This document shows positions 1-5,776 of a stretch of 5,776 nucleotides of DNA, one piece after another. The position numbers and the translations under genes are program-made. The stretch covers positions 1 to 5,776 of the forward strand of contig JAUWZC010000145.1 in the NCBI GenBank assembly GCA_030615565.1, read 5' to 3'. Each line of letters opens with the position of its first letter. Position 1 is the stretch's first letter. This stretch comes from Desulfobacteraceae bacterium (GTDB lineage: Bacteria > Desulfobacterota > DSM-4660 > Desulfatiglandales > B25-G16). A model generated the notes under the pieces. That model did no database searches. It was not told the DNA's origin and saw nothing but the letters and a program-made list of their open reading frames with translations.

Positions 1-57
1 TGGCCTGATACACATTCCCTCATAGTGCATTCCGTCATATTTATCTATCCGATCCAT
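1..57 (-). CDS. N-terminus of a probable radical SAM protein (partial, runs off the left edge)
   Basis: Reading the minus strand from an ATG at 57-55 gives 19 codons without a stop up to the window edge, ending in YEGMCIRP. From memory, an N-terminal YEGM-x-x-RP segment just before the cysteine motif is typical of one family of bacterial radical SAM proteins (COG1032-like, often starting as MxYEGMVxRPPSEA). The CxxxCxxC cluster motif itself would lie outside the window, so the assignment rests on a short match. An AGGG sequence about five bases upstream (minus strand, near 62-66) could be the ribosome binding site. A second ATG at codon 10 (30-28), just before HYEG, is an alternative start. 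The gene points the same way as the formate dehydrogenase operon but is separated from it by a 273-base gap filled largely by a repeat, so it is probably transcribed separately. Its enzymatic role cannot be judged from what is visible. Confidence 0.5.
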   Translation of the reverse strand, partial: MDRIDKYDGMHYEGMCIRP

Positions 58-70
58 ATATACCCTACTC

Positions 71-240
71 AATCTTGACGGCTTTGTAAAAAGTCCAACT
101 GTCCCGTCCTGACGGGATTACGCTTCATCTTTCGTCATTGCGGTGTACTGGTAAGTACGCCTCATTCCTCAAGATTCGCAAGCCTTGCATTTGGAGCTTT
201 TTACTTTGCCGTCCAAGTTTTGACTTTTTACGAGTTCATC
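71..240. repeat. Intergenic repeat-like element with inverted GTAAAAAGTC arms and internal hairpins
   Basis: The left arm (77-96) and the segment 194-213 are inverted copies of each other, matching at 15 of 20 positions. The left core GTAAAAAGTC (86-95) also has an exact inverted copy at 222-231. Between the arms lie two stem-loops: TCCCGTC/GACGGGA (102-108 with 111-117, two-base loop) and GGTGTACT/AGTACGCC (142-149 with 154-161, loop GGTA, one G-T pair). There is no open reading frame of note. Size, dyad structure and position between genes fit a small non-autonomous mobile repeat (MITE- or REP-like). From memory, intergenic repeats with this AAAAAGTC arm are common in Desulfobacterota genomes, but copy number cannot be seen in one window. 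Exact ends are uncertain, and no target-site duplication was recognised. Confidence 0.55.
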
Positions 241-288
241 AATCTTAATATCACATCTTATGTCCACATTGTTTCTTTTTCCTTGTTG

Positions 289-307
289 CTCGTTCTAAAG
301 AAACGAG
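289..307 (-). other. Stem-loop just after the operon, possible 3' end structure
   Basis: CTCGTT (289-294) pairs with AACGAG (302-307), giving a 6-base stem with a 7-base loop 24 bases beyond the stop codon of the last operon gene. On the minus strand the stem is followed by an A-rich stretch, not a run of T, so it does not look like a standard intrinsic terminator. It may protect or end the transcript in another way, or it may be incidental. Confidence 0.3.
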
Positions 308-330
308 TATCCAGTAACAAGTAACGGGAT

Positions 331-2205
331 TCAAACAACCCCGATTGCATCAAATTTACAGGATGCTATACATGCACCGCACCTTATGCATTTTTCTGGA
401 TCAATTGTGTGCACCACCTTTTTCTCACCAATAATAGCCTCTACCGGGCATACCCTCTTACATTTTCCACACCCGGGGCATTTTTCTTCATCTATAATGT
501 AAGTGATTAACGCCTTACAAACACCTGCAGGGCATCTTTTATCCTTGATGTGGGCCTCATATTCATCCATGAAATGCCTGATTGTACTAAGAACTGGATT
601 TGGTGCAGTCTGCCCTAAACCACATAAGGAAGAATCCTTTACCATCTCTGCAAGCTCTTCCAGGGTGGCAATATCATCTATCTCACCCTGGCCTTCGGTT
701 ATCTTGGTGAGCAGCTCCAGCATCCTTTTGGTTCCTTCCCTGCATGGGGTGCATTTTCCACATGACTCCTCCTGGCAAAATTCCATAAAAAATCTGGCTA
801 TGTCTACCATACAGTTATCTTCATCCATTACAACCATACCGCCGGAACCCATAATGGCCCCTGTACCGGTTATGGCCTCATAATCGGTAGCTGTATCAAG
901 TAGGTCCAAAGGAATGCATCCTCCTGATGGACCACCTATTTGCACTGCCTTTAATCGCTTATCTTCTGGTATCCCACCTCCGATTTTGTATACAATATCC
1001 TTTAATGGCATCCCCATGGGAACCTCTACCAGGCCACTGTTAATAACCTTTCCAGCAAGGGCAAAAACTTTTGTACCCTTGCTCCGCTCTGTACCAATGG
1101 CTGCATACCACTGGCCACCATTTAAGATAATCTGTGGAATATTTGCCAGGGTTTCAACATTATTCAAAACTGTTGGTTTTTTCCATAGGCCTTCGTGGGC
1201 TGGAAAGGGGGGTCTTGGCCTTGGCATTCCTCTCTTTCCTTCAATTGATATCATTAGGGCGGTCTCTTCCCCGCACACAAATGCCCCGGCTCCCTGGTAA
1301 ACTTCCAGATCAAAGTCAAAACCACTCCCAAGGATATCTCTGCCTAACAGGCCATATCGCCTGGCCTGCTCTATTGCTATTGTAAGTCTTTTTATTGCAA
1401 GGGGGTACTCGGCCCTGCAATAGATATATCCCTGGTGGGCATTGATTGCCTTAGCCGCAATGATCATCCCCTCTAATACTGCATGGGGATCGGCCTCAAG
1501 TACACTTCTATCCATGAATGCACCTGGGTCACCTTCATCTGCATTGCAAAGGACATATTTAATATCACCTTCTGCCCTTGCAGCAAAACCCCATTTCATT
1601 CCGGTAGGAAATCCTGCTCCTCCCCTACCCCTGATTCCAGAAACCTTAACCTGATTGATAATTTCCTCTGCTGTTATATCCATTAATGCCTTAGCTGCTC
1701 CCTGATAGGCATCCCTTGCAATAGCATCATCTATGTTTTCAGGGTCTATAAGGGTCAGGTTCCTTAAGGTTATCAGTGTTTGATTAGAAAAATATGGTAT
1801 ATCCATCATCCTGGGGATAGGTTTATTATTAACAGGATCCTTGTAAAGGAGCCGTTCCACTAACTTTCCATCAATAAGGTGCTGCGATACTATATCATCT
1901 ACGTCATCTGGGGTAAGATGCACATAATATACCCCTTCTGGATACACAACCATTACTGGTGCCAGGGTTGAAAATGCATCATTTCCTGTCTCTATCACCT
2001 TACATATTTTTGAAAGTCCTTTCTTCTCTATCTCTCCTCTAATGGCATCCCTTACCGGTTCACTTCTGCTTGCATGACATGCAGTGCCTCCACCTACCAT
2101 CAGATGTTTTTCGCCATCAACAGGTGCCTTACCTAAACGAATATCAATAATGTTCTCCCCTCTGGACTTTATTTCATTTAATTGATCCCTATTAATTCTC
2201 CCCAT
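331..2205 (-). CDS. NuoF/HydB-type NAD- and FMN-binding subunit of formate dehydrogenase (beta subunit)
   Basis: This 624-residue cytoplasmic flavoprotein passes electrons between NAD(H) and the iron-sulfur chain of the complex. In order it has: a thioredoxin-like N-terminal domain (about 30-120); the FMN/NADH Rossmann-like core with GRGGAGFPTGMKW (193-205), NADEGDPGAF (221-230) and the NADH-site segment GAGAFVCGEETAL (305-317); the [4Fe-4S] motif CGKCTPC (C482, C485, C488) with the fourth ligand C528; and a C-terminal pair of ferredoxin clusters (C576, C579, C582, C586 and C606, C609, C612, C616). C558 and C563 form a CPAGVC segment also present in HydB proteins. The ferredoxin tail marks it as HydB-like rather than a complex I NuoF. 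The N-terminal domain is odd: of its four expected cluster cysteines only C43 remains, with G38, N75 and S79 at the other positions. The start is supported by GGGAGAA four bases before the ATG and a 10-base gap after the NuoE-like gene. NADH could be replaced by NADPH; sequence alone does not settle this. Confidence 0.93.
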   Translation of the reverse strand: MGRINRDQLNEIKSRGENIIDIRLGKAPVDGEKHLMVGGGTACHASRSEPVRDAIRGEIEKKGLSKICKVIETGNDAFSTLAPVMVVYPEGVYYVHLTPDDVDDIVSQHLIDGKLVERLLYKDPVNNKPIPRMMDIPYFSNQTLITLRNLTLIDPENIDDAIARDAYQGAAKALMDITAEEIINQVKVSGIRGRGGAGFPTGMKWGFAARAEGDIKYVLCNADEGDPGAFMDRSVLEADPHAVLEGMIIAAKAINAHQGYIYCRAEYPLAIKRLTIAIEQARRYGLLGRDILGSGFDFDLEVYQGAGAFVCGEETALMISIEGKRGMPRPRPPFPAHEGLWKKPTVLNNVETLANIPQIILNGGQWYAAIGTERSKGTKVFALAGKVINSGLVEVPMGMPLKDIVYKIGGGIPEDKRLKAVQIGGPSGGCIPLDLLDTATDYEAITGTGAIMGSGGMVVMDEDNCMVDIARFFMEFCQEESCGKCTPCREGTKRMLELLTKITEGQGEIDDIATLEELAEMVKDSSLCGLGQTAPNPVLSTIRHFMDEYEAHIKDKRCPAGVCKALITYIIDEEKCPGCGKCKRVCPVEAIIGEKKVVHTIDPEKCIRCGACIASCKFDAIGVV

Positions 2206-2209
2206 CCCG

Positions 2210-2216
2210 TTCTCCC
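2210..2216 (-). promoter_or_regulatory. Ribosome binding site of the NuoF-like gene
   Basis: On the minus strand GGGAGAA lies four bases before the ATG at 2205-2203. It begins on the last base of the TAG stop of the NuoE-like gene, so translation of the two genes is likely linked. Confidence 0.7.
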
Positions 2217-2686
2217 TATTTATATCCGTCCAGGATCTTCATTATATTTTGCTTGCTAACCTGAGCATACGTATCATCATCTACTACCATGGCAGGGGCC
2301 ATTCCGCATGCCCCTATACAGCGCACCGAATCTAAAGAGAATCTAAGGTCTCCCGTAGTCCCCCCTGTTTCAACTCCAAATTCATCCTGTATACTTTCTA
2401 AATTCGGCTTCCCTCCCCTTACATAGCATGCTGTGCCCAGACATATCTTTATAATATGTCTACCTTTTGGAGCCATGGTAAAAAAAGAGTAGAAGGTTAC
2501 AACACCATATATTGTGCTGCCAGGAATGTTCAGACCCTTAGAGATTCTTTCCTGCACCTCCATTGGCAAATATCCGCAGACACTCTGGCATTCTTCAAGC
2601 ACAGGTATGAGCGCTCCACTTTTTTCCTTATGCCTCTGGATTATGCCATCTATCTCTTTCCACATCTTTAAAGTTATTTTTTTCAT
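2216..2686 (-). CDS. NuoE/HydC-like [2Fe-2S] subunit of formate dehydrogenase (gamma subunit)
   Basis: With the start chosen here this is a 156-residue thioredoxin-fold protein carrying one [2Fe-2S] cluster, the usual partner of the NuoF-like subunit in NAD-linked dehydrogenases. The helical N-terminal half contains the family segment GxxIPVLEECQ...GYLP, followed by IYGVVTFYSFF. The four cluster cysteines are all present as CLGTAC and CIGAC: C82, C87, C123 and C127 from this start. The open frame extends seven codons further upstream to an ATG at 2707-2705. I prefer the ATG at 2686-2684 because it overlaps the TGA stop of the catalytic subunit as ATGA and has GGAGAA five bases upstream. Length and motifs are normal for the family. 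In HydABC-type bifurcating enzymes the equivalent subunit takes part in the flavin electron-splitting site; here that role is inferred from gene order and the HydB-type partner. Confidence 0.92.
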   Translation of the reverse strand: MKKITLKMWKEIDGIIQRHKEKSGALIPVLEECQSVCGYLPMEVQERISKGLNIPGSTIYGVVTFYSFFTMAPKGRHIIKICLGTACYVRGGKPNLESIQDEFGVETGGTTGDLRFSLDSVRCIGACGMAPAMVVDDDTYAQVSKQNIMKILDGYK

Positions 2687-5397
2687 CTTTGTTCTCCATG
2701 GACCCATGCTTTCTCAATCCTAACCGCACAGACCTTAAACTCTGGTATCTTGGCAACCGGATCCAAAGCGGCATTTGTCAGTTTATTGGCTGCCGCCTTA
2801 GCAAAGTGAAATGGGATAAATATAGTCCCTCTTATCGCCTGATCAGAAATCCTTGCTTTTGCTGTAATCTCTCCCCTGCGAGAGCTTACCCTTAATAAAT
2901 CCCCCTCTTTCACATTATAATTACGAGCATCCTCTGAGGAGATCTCTACAAAGCATTCTGGAGCCAGGCCATTGAGCCCCTCAGATTGCATGGTCATAGT
3001 ACCAGTATGAAAATGGTAAAGAACCCTGCCTGTTGTTAGATAAAGGGGATATTCTTTATCCGGCACCTCTGCTGGTGGAATATAATCTATTGGGTGAAAG
3101 AGGCCCAGACCCCTTGTGAATCTACCAACATGAAGTCGAGGGGTTCCCGGATGCTCTACTGTTGGGCAAGGCCAGTGAAGACCTTCCTTTTCCAATCTTG
3201 TGTAACTGATTCCTCCATATGAAGGTGTTACACGATTAATCTCTTTCATAATTGTATCGCTATTTCTATAGGTCATTGTATAACCCATCCGAGCGGACAG
3301 ATCACATATAATCTTCCAATCCTGACGAGCCTTGCCAGGGGGATTTATCACCTTATGAACCCTCTGGACATGCCTCTCTGTATTGGTAAATGTCCCATCT
3401 TTTTCTGCGAAAGAAACTGAAGGTAATACCACGTCTGCAATTTTTGCCGTATCTGAAAGAAAGATATCCTGAACGACCAGAAAATCAAGATTAGCCAAAG
3501 CCTTTTCTGCATGATTAAGATCAGGATCTGAAACAAGGGGATTTTCTCCAATGATATAGAGGGCCTTAATCTTGCCTTCCCCGGCTTTTATTACCATTTC
3601 CGTTACAGTTAGCCCTGGAGATGCCGGGAGACTTTCCACATTCCAGGTCTCGGCCATCCTCTCCCTTATAGCTGCGTCACTAACCGTCTGATAGCCACTA
3701 AATACATTGGGAAGGGCACCTAAATCACACGCTCCCTGAACATTATTCTGCCCTCTCAATGGGTTAACACCTCCTCCTGGTATACCAACATTGCCACAGA
3801 GCATGGATAGATTGGCCATTGATTTTACATTATCAGTACCGGTCCTGTGCTGGGTTATTCCCATCGCAAAAAATATCGAGGCCGGACGAGCATTAGCATA
3901 CATCCTCGCCGCTTTTATGAGATCATCGGCCGGGATGCCGGTAATTTTAAACACATATTCAGGCGTATATTTTTTAACCGTTTTCTTTAGCTCCTCAAAT
4001 CCTTCGGTCCTGCTCTCAACATAGGCCTTATCATAAAGATTTTCTTTTATAATTACATGCATCATCCCATTAGCCCAGGCCACATCAGTACCAAGGTTTT
4101 GCCTTATCCAGAGGGTTGCAAATTTGGCCAAGGGAATCTTCCGGGGATCAATAACTATTAACTTGGCCCTGCCAAATTCAACTGCCCTTTTTATAAATGA
4201 TGATATAACCGGATGGGCCTCTGTCGTATTTGAACCGGTTACCAAAATAAGCTCTGATTTTTCTATATCAGCTATCGGATTTGTCATGGCGCCTGAACCA
4301 AATGCAATGGCCAGCCCGGCAACAGTTGAAGCATGACAGAGCCTGGCACAATGGTCAATATTGTTAGTCCCAAGGACAGCCCTAGCAAACTTCTGGGCCA
4401 GGTAATTTTCTTCATTGGTAATCTTTGCTGAACTGAAGACACCAATAGAGTCCGGGCCGTAGCTTAACTTTATCTCACCTAATCTCTCGGCAACCAGGGA
4501 AAGGGCCTCGTTCCAGGATGCCTCCCTGAATCTGCCATTTTCCTTTATAAGGGGTACGGTGAGTCTATCAGGATGATTGATAAAATCGTACCCAAAGCGT
4601 CCCTTCACGCAAAGGCTCCCGAAGTTAGGGGGCCCATCCTCTACACCTGTTACCTTGACAATCTTATTGTCTTTTACATGCAAATTAATCTGGCAGCCCA
4701 CACCACAGTATGGACATGTTGTTTTAATCTTCTTTAACTCCCATGCTCGCCCCTTAAACCTACTTGGCTTTTCTATCAAGGCACCTACTGGACAGACTCC
4801 GACACACTCTCCACAAAAAATACAATCAGACTCATTCAAAGGAAGATCACCTACAGCCACAATCTTGGAGGTAACTCCCCTATATCCATATGAAATAGCT
4901 CTGTTTACCTGAATCTCATTGCAGGCCTGAACACAGCGGCCGCAGAGGATACAGCGAGAAAAGTCCCTGATGATAAGGGCATTGCTGGTCTCAGTTGGGT
5001 ATAGAGATATACTTTCGGGAAACCTGATTTTCTCTACCTGATACCTATAGGCCAGCTCCTGAAGGCGGCAATCACCGTTTGCCTCACAGGTAAGACAGTT
5101 ATGGTGACCGGAGGCGAGAAGGAGCTCTATGTTTATCCACCTGGCCCTTATCACCCTCTCTGACTCTGTCTCAATAATCGCATTGTGTGCAGCCGGTGTG
5201 GCACAAGAAGGAAGGAGATTTCGAGTCCCCTTCACTTCCACAAGGCAGATCCTGCAGGCACCAGTAGGCATATATCCTTTAATATGACAGAGAGTCGGGA
5301 TATCAATACCATTTCTCTCAGCAACCTGAAGAATAGTCTCTCCAGATTTAAAGTAAAATTCACTGCTATTGATTATAATCTTATTTTCTATATTCAC
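2683..5397 (-). CDS. fdhA: Molybdopterin-dependent formate dehydrogenase catalytic (alpha) subunit, cysteine type
   Basis: This 904-residue enzyme interconverts formate and CO2 at a Mo- or W-bis-MGD centre. Domains in order: an N-terminal plant-type [2Fe-2S] domain (C37, C48, C51, C65); a NuoG-like His/Cys [4Fe-4S] motif (H98 or H99 with C101, C104, C110); two ferredoxin-type [4Fe-4S] clusters (C149, C152, C155, C159 and C192, C195, C198, C202); the proximal [4Fe-4S] motif CPYCGVGC (C228, C231, C235, C263); the molybdopterin oxidoreductase domain; and a C-terminal dinucleotide-binding domain from about 780. CARLCH places the metal ligand at C354 followed by H355; its codon is TGT, so selenocysteine is not used. 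K265 (CVKG) and R548 (RGQNNVQG) look like the other active-site residues known from E. coli FdhF. No twin-arginine signal or membrane segment is visible, so it is cytoplasmic. The start is GTG with AGGAG four bases upstream. It is the first gene of the operon, and its TGA overlaps the next start. Confidence 0.95.
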   Translation of the reverse strand: MNIENKIIINSSEFYFKSGETILQVAERNGIDIPTLCHIKGYMPTGACRICLVEVKGTRNLLPSCATPAAHNAIIETESERVIRARWINIELLLASGHHNCLTCEANGDCRLQELAYRYQVEKIRFPESISLYPTETSNALIIRDFSRCILCGRCVQACNEIQVNRAISYGYRGVTSKIVAVGDLPLNESDCIFCGECVGVCPVGALIEKPSRFKGRAWELKKIKTTCPYCGVGCQINLHVKDNKIVKVTGVEDGPPNFGSLCVKGRFGYDFINHPDRLTVPLIKENGRFREASWNEALSLVAERLGEIKLSYGPDSIGVFSSAKITNEENYLAQKFARAVLGTNNIDHCARLCHASTVAGLAIAFGSGAMTNPIADIEKSELILVTGSNTTEAHPVISSFIKRAVEFGRAKLIVIDPRKIPLAKFATLWIRQNLGTDVAWANGMMHVIIKENLYDKAYVESRTEGFEELKKTVKKYTPEYVFKITGIPADDLIKAARMYANARPASIFFAMGITQHRTGTDNVKSMANLSMLCGNVGIPGGGVNPLRGQNNVQGACDLGALPNVFSGYQTVSDAAIRERMAETWNVESLPASPGLTVTEMVIKAGEGKIKALYIIGENPLVSDPDLNHAEKALANLDFLVVQDIFLSDTAKIADVVLPSVSFAEKDGTFTNTERHVQRVHKVINPPGKARQDWKIICDLSARMGYTMTYRNSDTIMKEINRVTPSYGGISYTRLEKEGLHWPCPTVEHPGTPRLHVGRFTRGLGLFHPIDYIPPAEVPDKEYPLYLTTGRVLYHFHTGTMTMQSEGLNGLAPECFVEISSEDARNYNVKEGDLLRVSSRRGEITAKARISDQAIRGTIFIPFHFAKAAANKLTNAALDPVAKIPEFKVCAVRIEKAWVHGEQR
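2692..2697 (-). promoter_or_regulatory. Ribosome binding site that decides the NuoE-like start
   Basis: GGAGAA on the minus strand ends five bases before the ATG at 2686-2684. It lies inside the last codons of the catalytic subunit gene, and the start overlaps that gene's stop as ATGA, the standard layout for coupled translation. The upstream alternative ATG at 2707-2705 has only a weak purine stretch before it. Confidence 0.7.
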
Positions 5398-5400
5398 GGT

Positions 5401-5406
5401 TCTCCT
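5401..5406 (-). promoter_or_regulatory. Ribosome binding site of fdhA supporting a GTG start
   Basis: AGGAGA on the minus strand is followed by ACC and the GTG at 5397-5395. No in-frame ATG lies nearby; the next methionine is residue 43, inside the [2Fe-2S] domain, so the GTG start is well supported although the spacing is short. Confidence 0.7.
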
Positions 5407-5438
5407 GCTTTCTTAATATTATTCTATGATTCAGTTTC

Positions 5439-5449
5439 TTAAAGACAAT
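5439..5449. repeat. 11-base direct repeat, copy 1 (fdhA start-point region)
   Basis: TTAAAGACAAT occurs here and again, in the same orientation, at 5556-5566. This copy begins right after the predicted -10 box of the fdhA promoter and would cover the transcription start. A regulator binding here could block initiation; the function is inferred from position only. Confidence 0.35.
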
Positions 5450-5478
5450 CTTATATTTCAGGCATAAACTCATGTCAA
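5450..5478 (-). promoter_or_regulatory. Sigma-70 type promoter of the formate dehydrogenase operon
   Basis: On the minus strand a perfect -35 box TTGACA (5478-5473) is followed by a 17-base spacer and the -10 box TATAAG (5455-5450), five of six bases from consensus. Transcription should start near 5443, leaving a leader of about 46 bases before the GTG. An A-rich stretch directly upstream (about 5487-5498) could act as an UP element. This is the only strong promoter-like pair seen ahead of the three genes, consistent with one transcript. Confidence 0.75.
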
Positions 5479-5500
5479 GATATCTCCTTTTTTATTATAT

Positions 5501-5516
5501 ATGTGAATCATCACAT
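5501..5516. promoter_or_regulatory. Perfect 16-base dyad, candidate operator of the fdhA promoter
   Basis: ATGTGA and TCACAT form an exact inverted repeat around a four-base centre, ATCA. The half-sites resemble those of Crp/Fnr-family regulators (TGTGA/TCACA), but the centre is two bases shorter than the standard six. The dyad centre is about 65 bases upstream of the predicted fdhA start, near where class I activators of this family bind. Which protein binds it, if any, cannot be told from sequence. Confidence 0.45.
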
Positions 5517-5554
5517 GGCAATAAGGAAAATTTTCTCATAAAGATAAAATTGTG

Positions 5555-5583
5555 TTTAAAGACAATAATGTATATGTTATAAA
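5555..5583 (+). promoter_or_regulatory. Candidate pilT promoter
   Basis: TTTAAA (5555-5560, four of six bases of a -35 box), a 17-base spacer and TATAAA (5578-5583, five of six of a -10 box) form a moderate sigma-70 match. It would start transcription near 5590, about 48 bases before the pilT ATG. The region is very AT-rich, so chance matches are likely. Confidence 0.35.
5556..5566. repeat. 11-base direct repeat, copy 2 (upstream of pilT)
   Basis: This second exact copy of TTAAAGACAAT lies 117 bases from the first and overlaps the candidate -35 box of the pilT promoter. Shared placement over both divergent promoters would suit a common regulator, but base composition makes coincidence possible. 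Confidence 0.3.
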
Positions 5584-5637
5584 CAATAAAAAGAATATTT
5601 AGCTCATCAAAATTGACATCTTTAAGGAGAGATAACT

Positions 5638-5776
5638 ATGGCCCAAATTGATGCCTTCTTTAAACTAATGAACGATCAAAGAGCCTCAGACCTTCATCTG
5701 GCAGCCGGTCAACAACCTATTTTAAGGATCAGGGGGGATCTGGAAAGGGTAAAATATAAGGAATTGGATGATGATA
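5638..5776 (+). CDS. pilT: PilT type IV pilus retraction ATPase, N-terminal part (runs off the right edge)
   Basis: PilT is the cytoplasmic hexameric ATPase that drives type IV pilus retraction and twitching motility. Only 46 codons are visible, within the N-terminal PAS-like domain. They contain the family signature ASDLHL (16-21), followed by a glycine, a proline and LRIRG-x-LE (29-36), the usual opening of PilT and its paralogues. The Walker A and B motifs lie outside the window. The opening MAQIDAFFKLM closely resembles PilT from deltaproteobacteria as I remember it; a PilU or PilB relative is less likely but not excluded. The ATG is preceded by AAGGAGA (5624-5630) with a seven-base spacer, a strong ribosome binding site. 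The gene is divergent from the formate dehydrogenase operon, and no functional link between them is evident. Confidence 0.85.
   Translation, partial: MAQIDAFFKLMNDQRASDLHLAAGQQPILRIRGDLERVKYKELDDD

Noticed and set aside
71..240. CRISPR array
   Set aside because: The repeated arms are inverted, unevenly spaced and diverged, with no regular spacers between identical direct repeats.
289..307. Intrinsic terminator of the operon
   Set aside because: The stem is only six bases and is followed on the minus strand by A-rich sequence, not by a T run.
503..1654. Several plus-strand open frames of 67-128 codons opposite the NuoF-like gene
   Set aside because: They lie antisense to a gene with clear family motifs along its whole length, show no recognisable protein features and lack convincing ribosome binding sites.
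3348..3551. 67-codon minus-strand frame inside fdhA
   Set aside because: It is an out-of-frame overlap within the conserved molybdopterin domain, with a low-complexity hydrophobic and basic product and no supporting start signal.
4336..4338. Selenocysteine at the active site of the formate dehydrogenase
   Set aside because: The codon is TGT (cysteine) and the frame is open without an in-frame TGA, so this is the cysteine form.
331..5397. Complex I (NuoEFG) or HydABC hydrogenase operon
   Set aside because: No membrane or other Nuo subunits flank the genes, and the large subunit has the CPYCGVGC and CARLCH motifs of formate dehydrogenases but no H-cluster motifs.
5526..5535. Palindrome GAAAATTTTC as an operator
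   Set aside because: A ten-base dyad made of A and T runs is expected by chance in such AT-rich sequence, and it has no distinctive position.
5613..5618. TTGACA as a -35 box for pilT
   Set aside because: It is only 19 bases before the start codon, and a -10 box at the right distance would fall on the start codon, where the sequence does not fit.

Overview
The window carries a three-gene minus-strand operon for a cytoplasmic, soluble NAD-linked formate dehydrogenase. In transcription order it encodes a 904-residue molybdopterin catalytic subunit (5397-2683), a small NuoE-like [2Fe-2S] subunit (2686-2216) and a 624-residue NuoF/HydB-like flavoprotein with two extra C-terminal [4Fe-4S] clusters (2205-331). 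The first two genes overlap by ATGA and the next pair is 10 bases apart, so they should be made as one unit. The subunit architecture is that of the HydABC-type electron-bifurcating enzymes, with the hydrogenase H-cluster domain replaced by a formate dehydrogenase domain. The likely reactions are formate oxidation or CO2 reduction coupled to NAD(H), possibly together with ferredoxin.

A 240-base AT-rich divergent intergenic region (5398-5637) separates this operon from the first 46 codons of a plus-strand pilus-retraction ATPase gene, pilT (5638 to the right edge). It holds a very good sigma-70 promoter for the formate dehydrogenase operon (TTGACA, 17-base spacer, TATAAG). Upstream of that promoter lies a perfect 16-base dyad at an activator-like distance. 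An 11-base direct repeat lies at the predicted fdhA start point and again over a weaker candidate pilT promoter.

Downstream of the operon, 58-330 is non-coding. Most of it is a repeat-like element (about 71-240) built of inverted arms carrying GTAAAAAGTC and internal hairpins. At the left edge (57-1, minus strand) are the first 19 codons of another gene, probably a radical SAM protein judging from the short motif YEGMCIRP.

The organism is most probably an anaerobic bacterium of the Desulfobacterota (former Deltaproteobacteria) or a close relation, such as a sulfate reducer or syntroph. This is inferred from the oxygen-sensitive, multi-cluster HydB-type formate dehydrogenase, the PilT N-terminus and the style of the intergenic repeat; it is not proven. 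The most unusual feature is that the flavoprotein's N-terminal thioredoxin-like domain has lost three of the four cysteines that normally hold its [2Fe-2S] cluster. Apart from that, the locus looks like a recognisable energy-metabolism operon, and I see no wholly new system.
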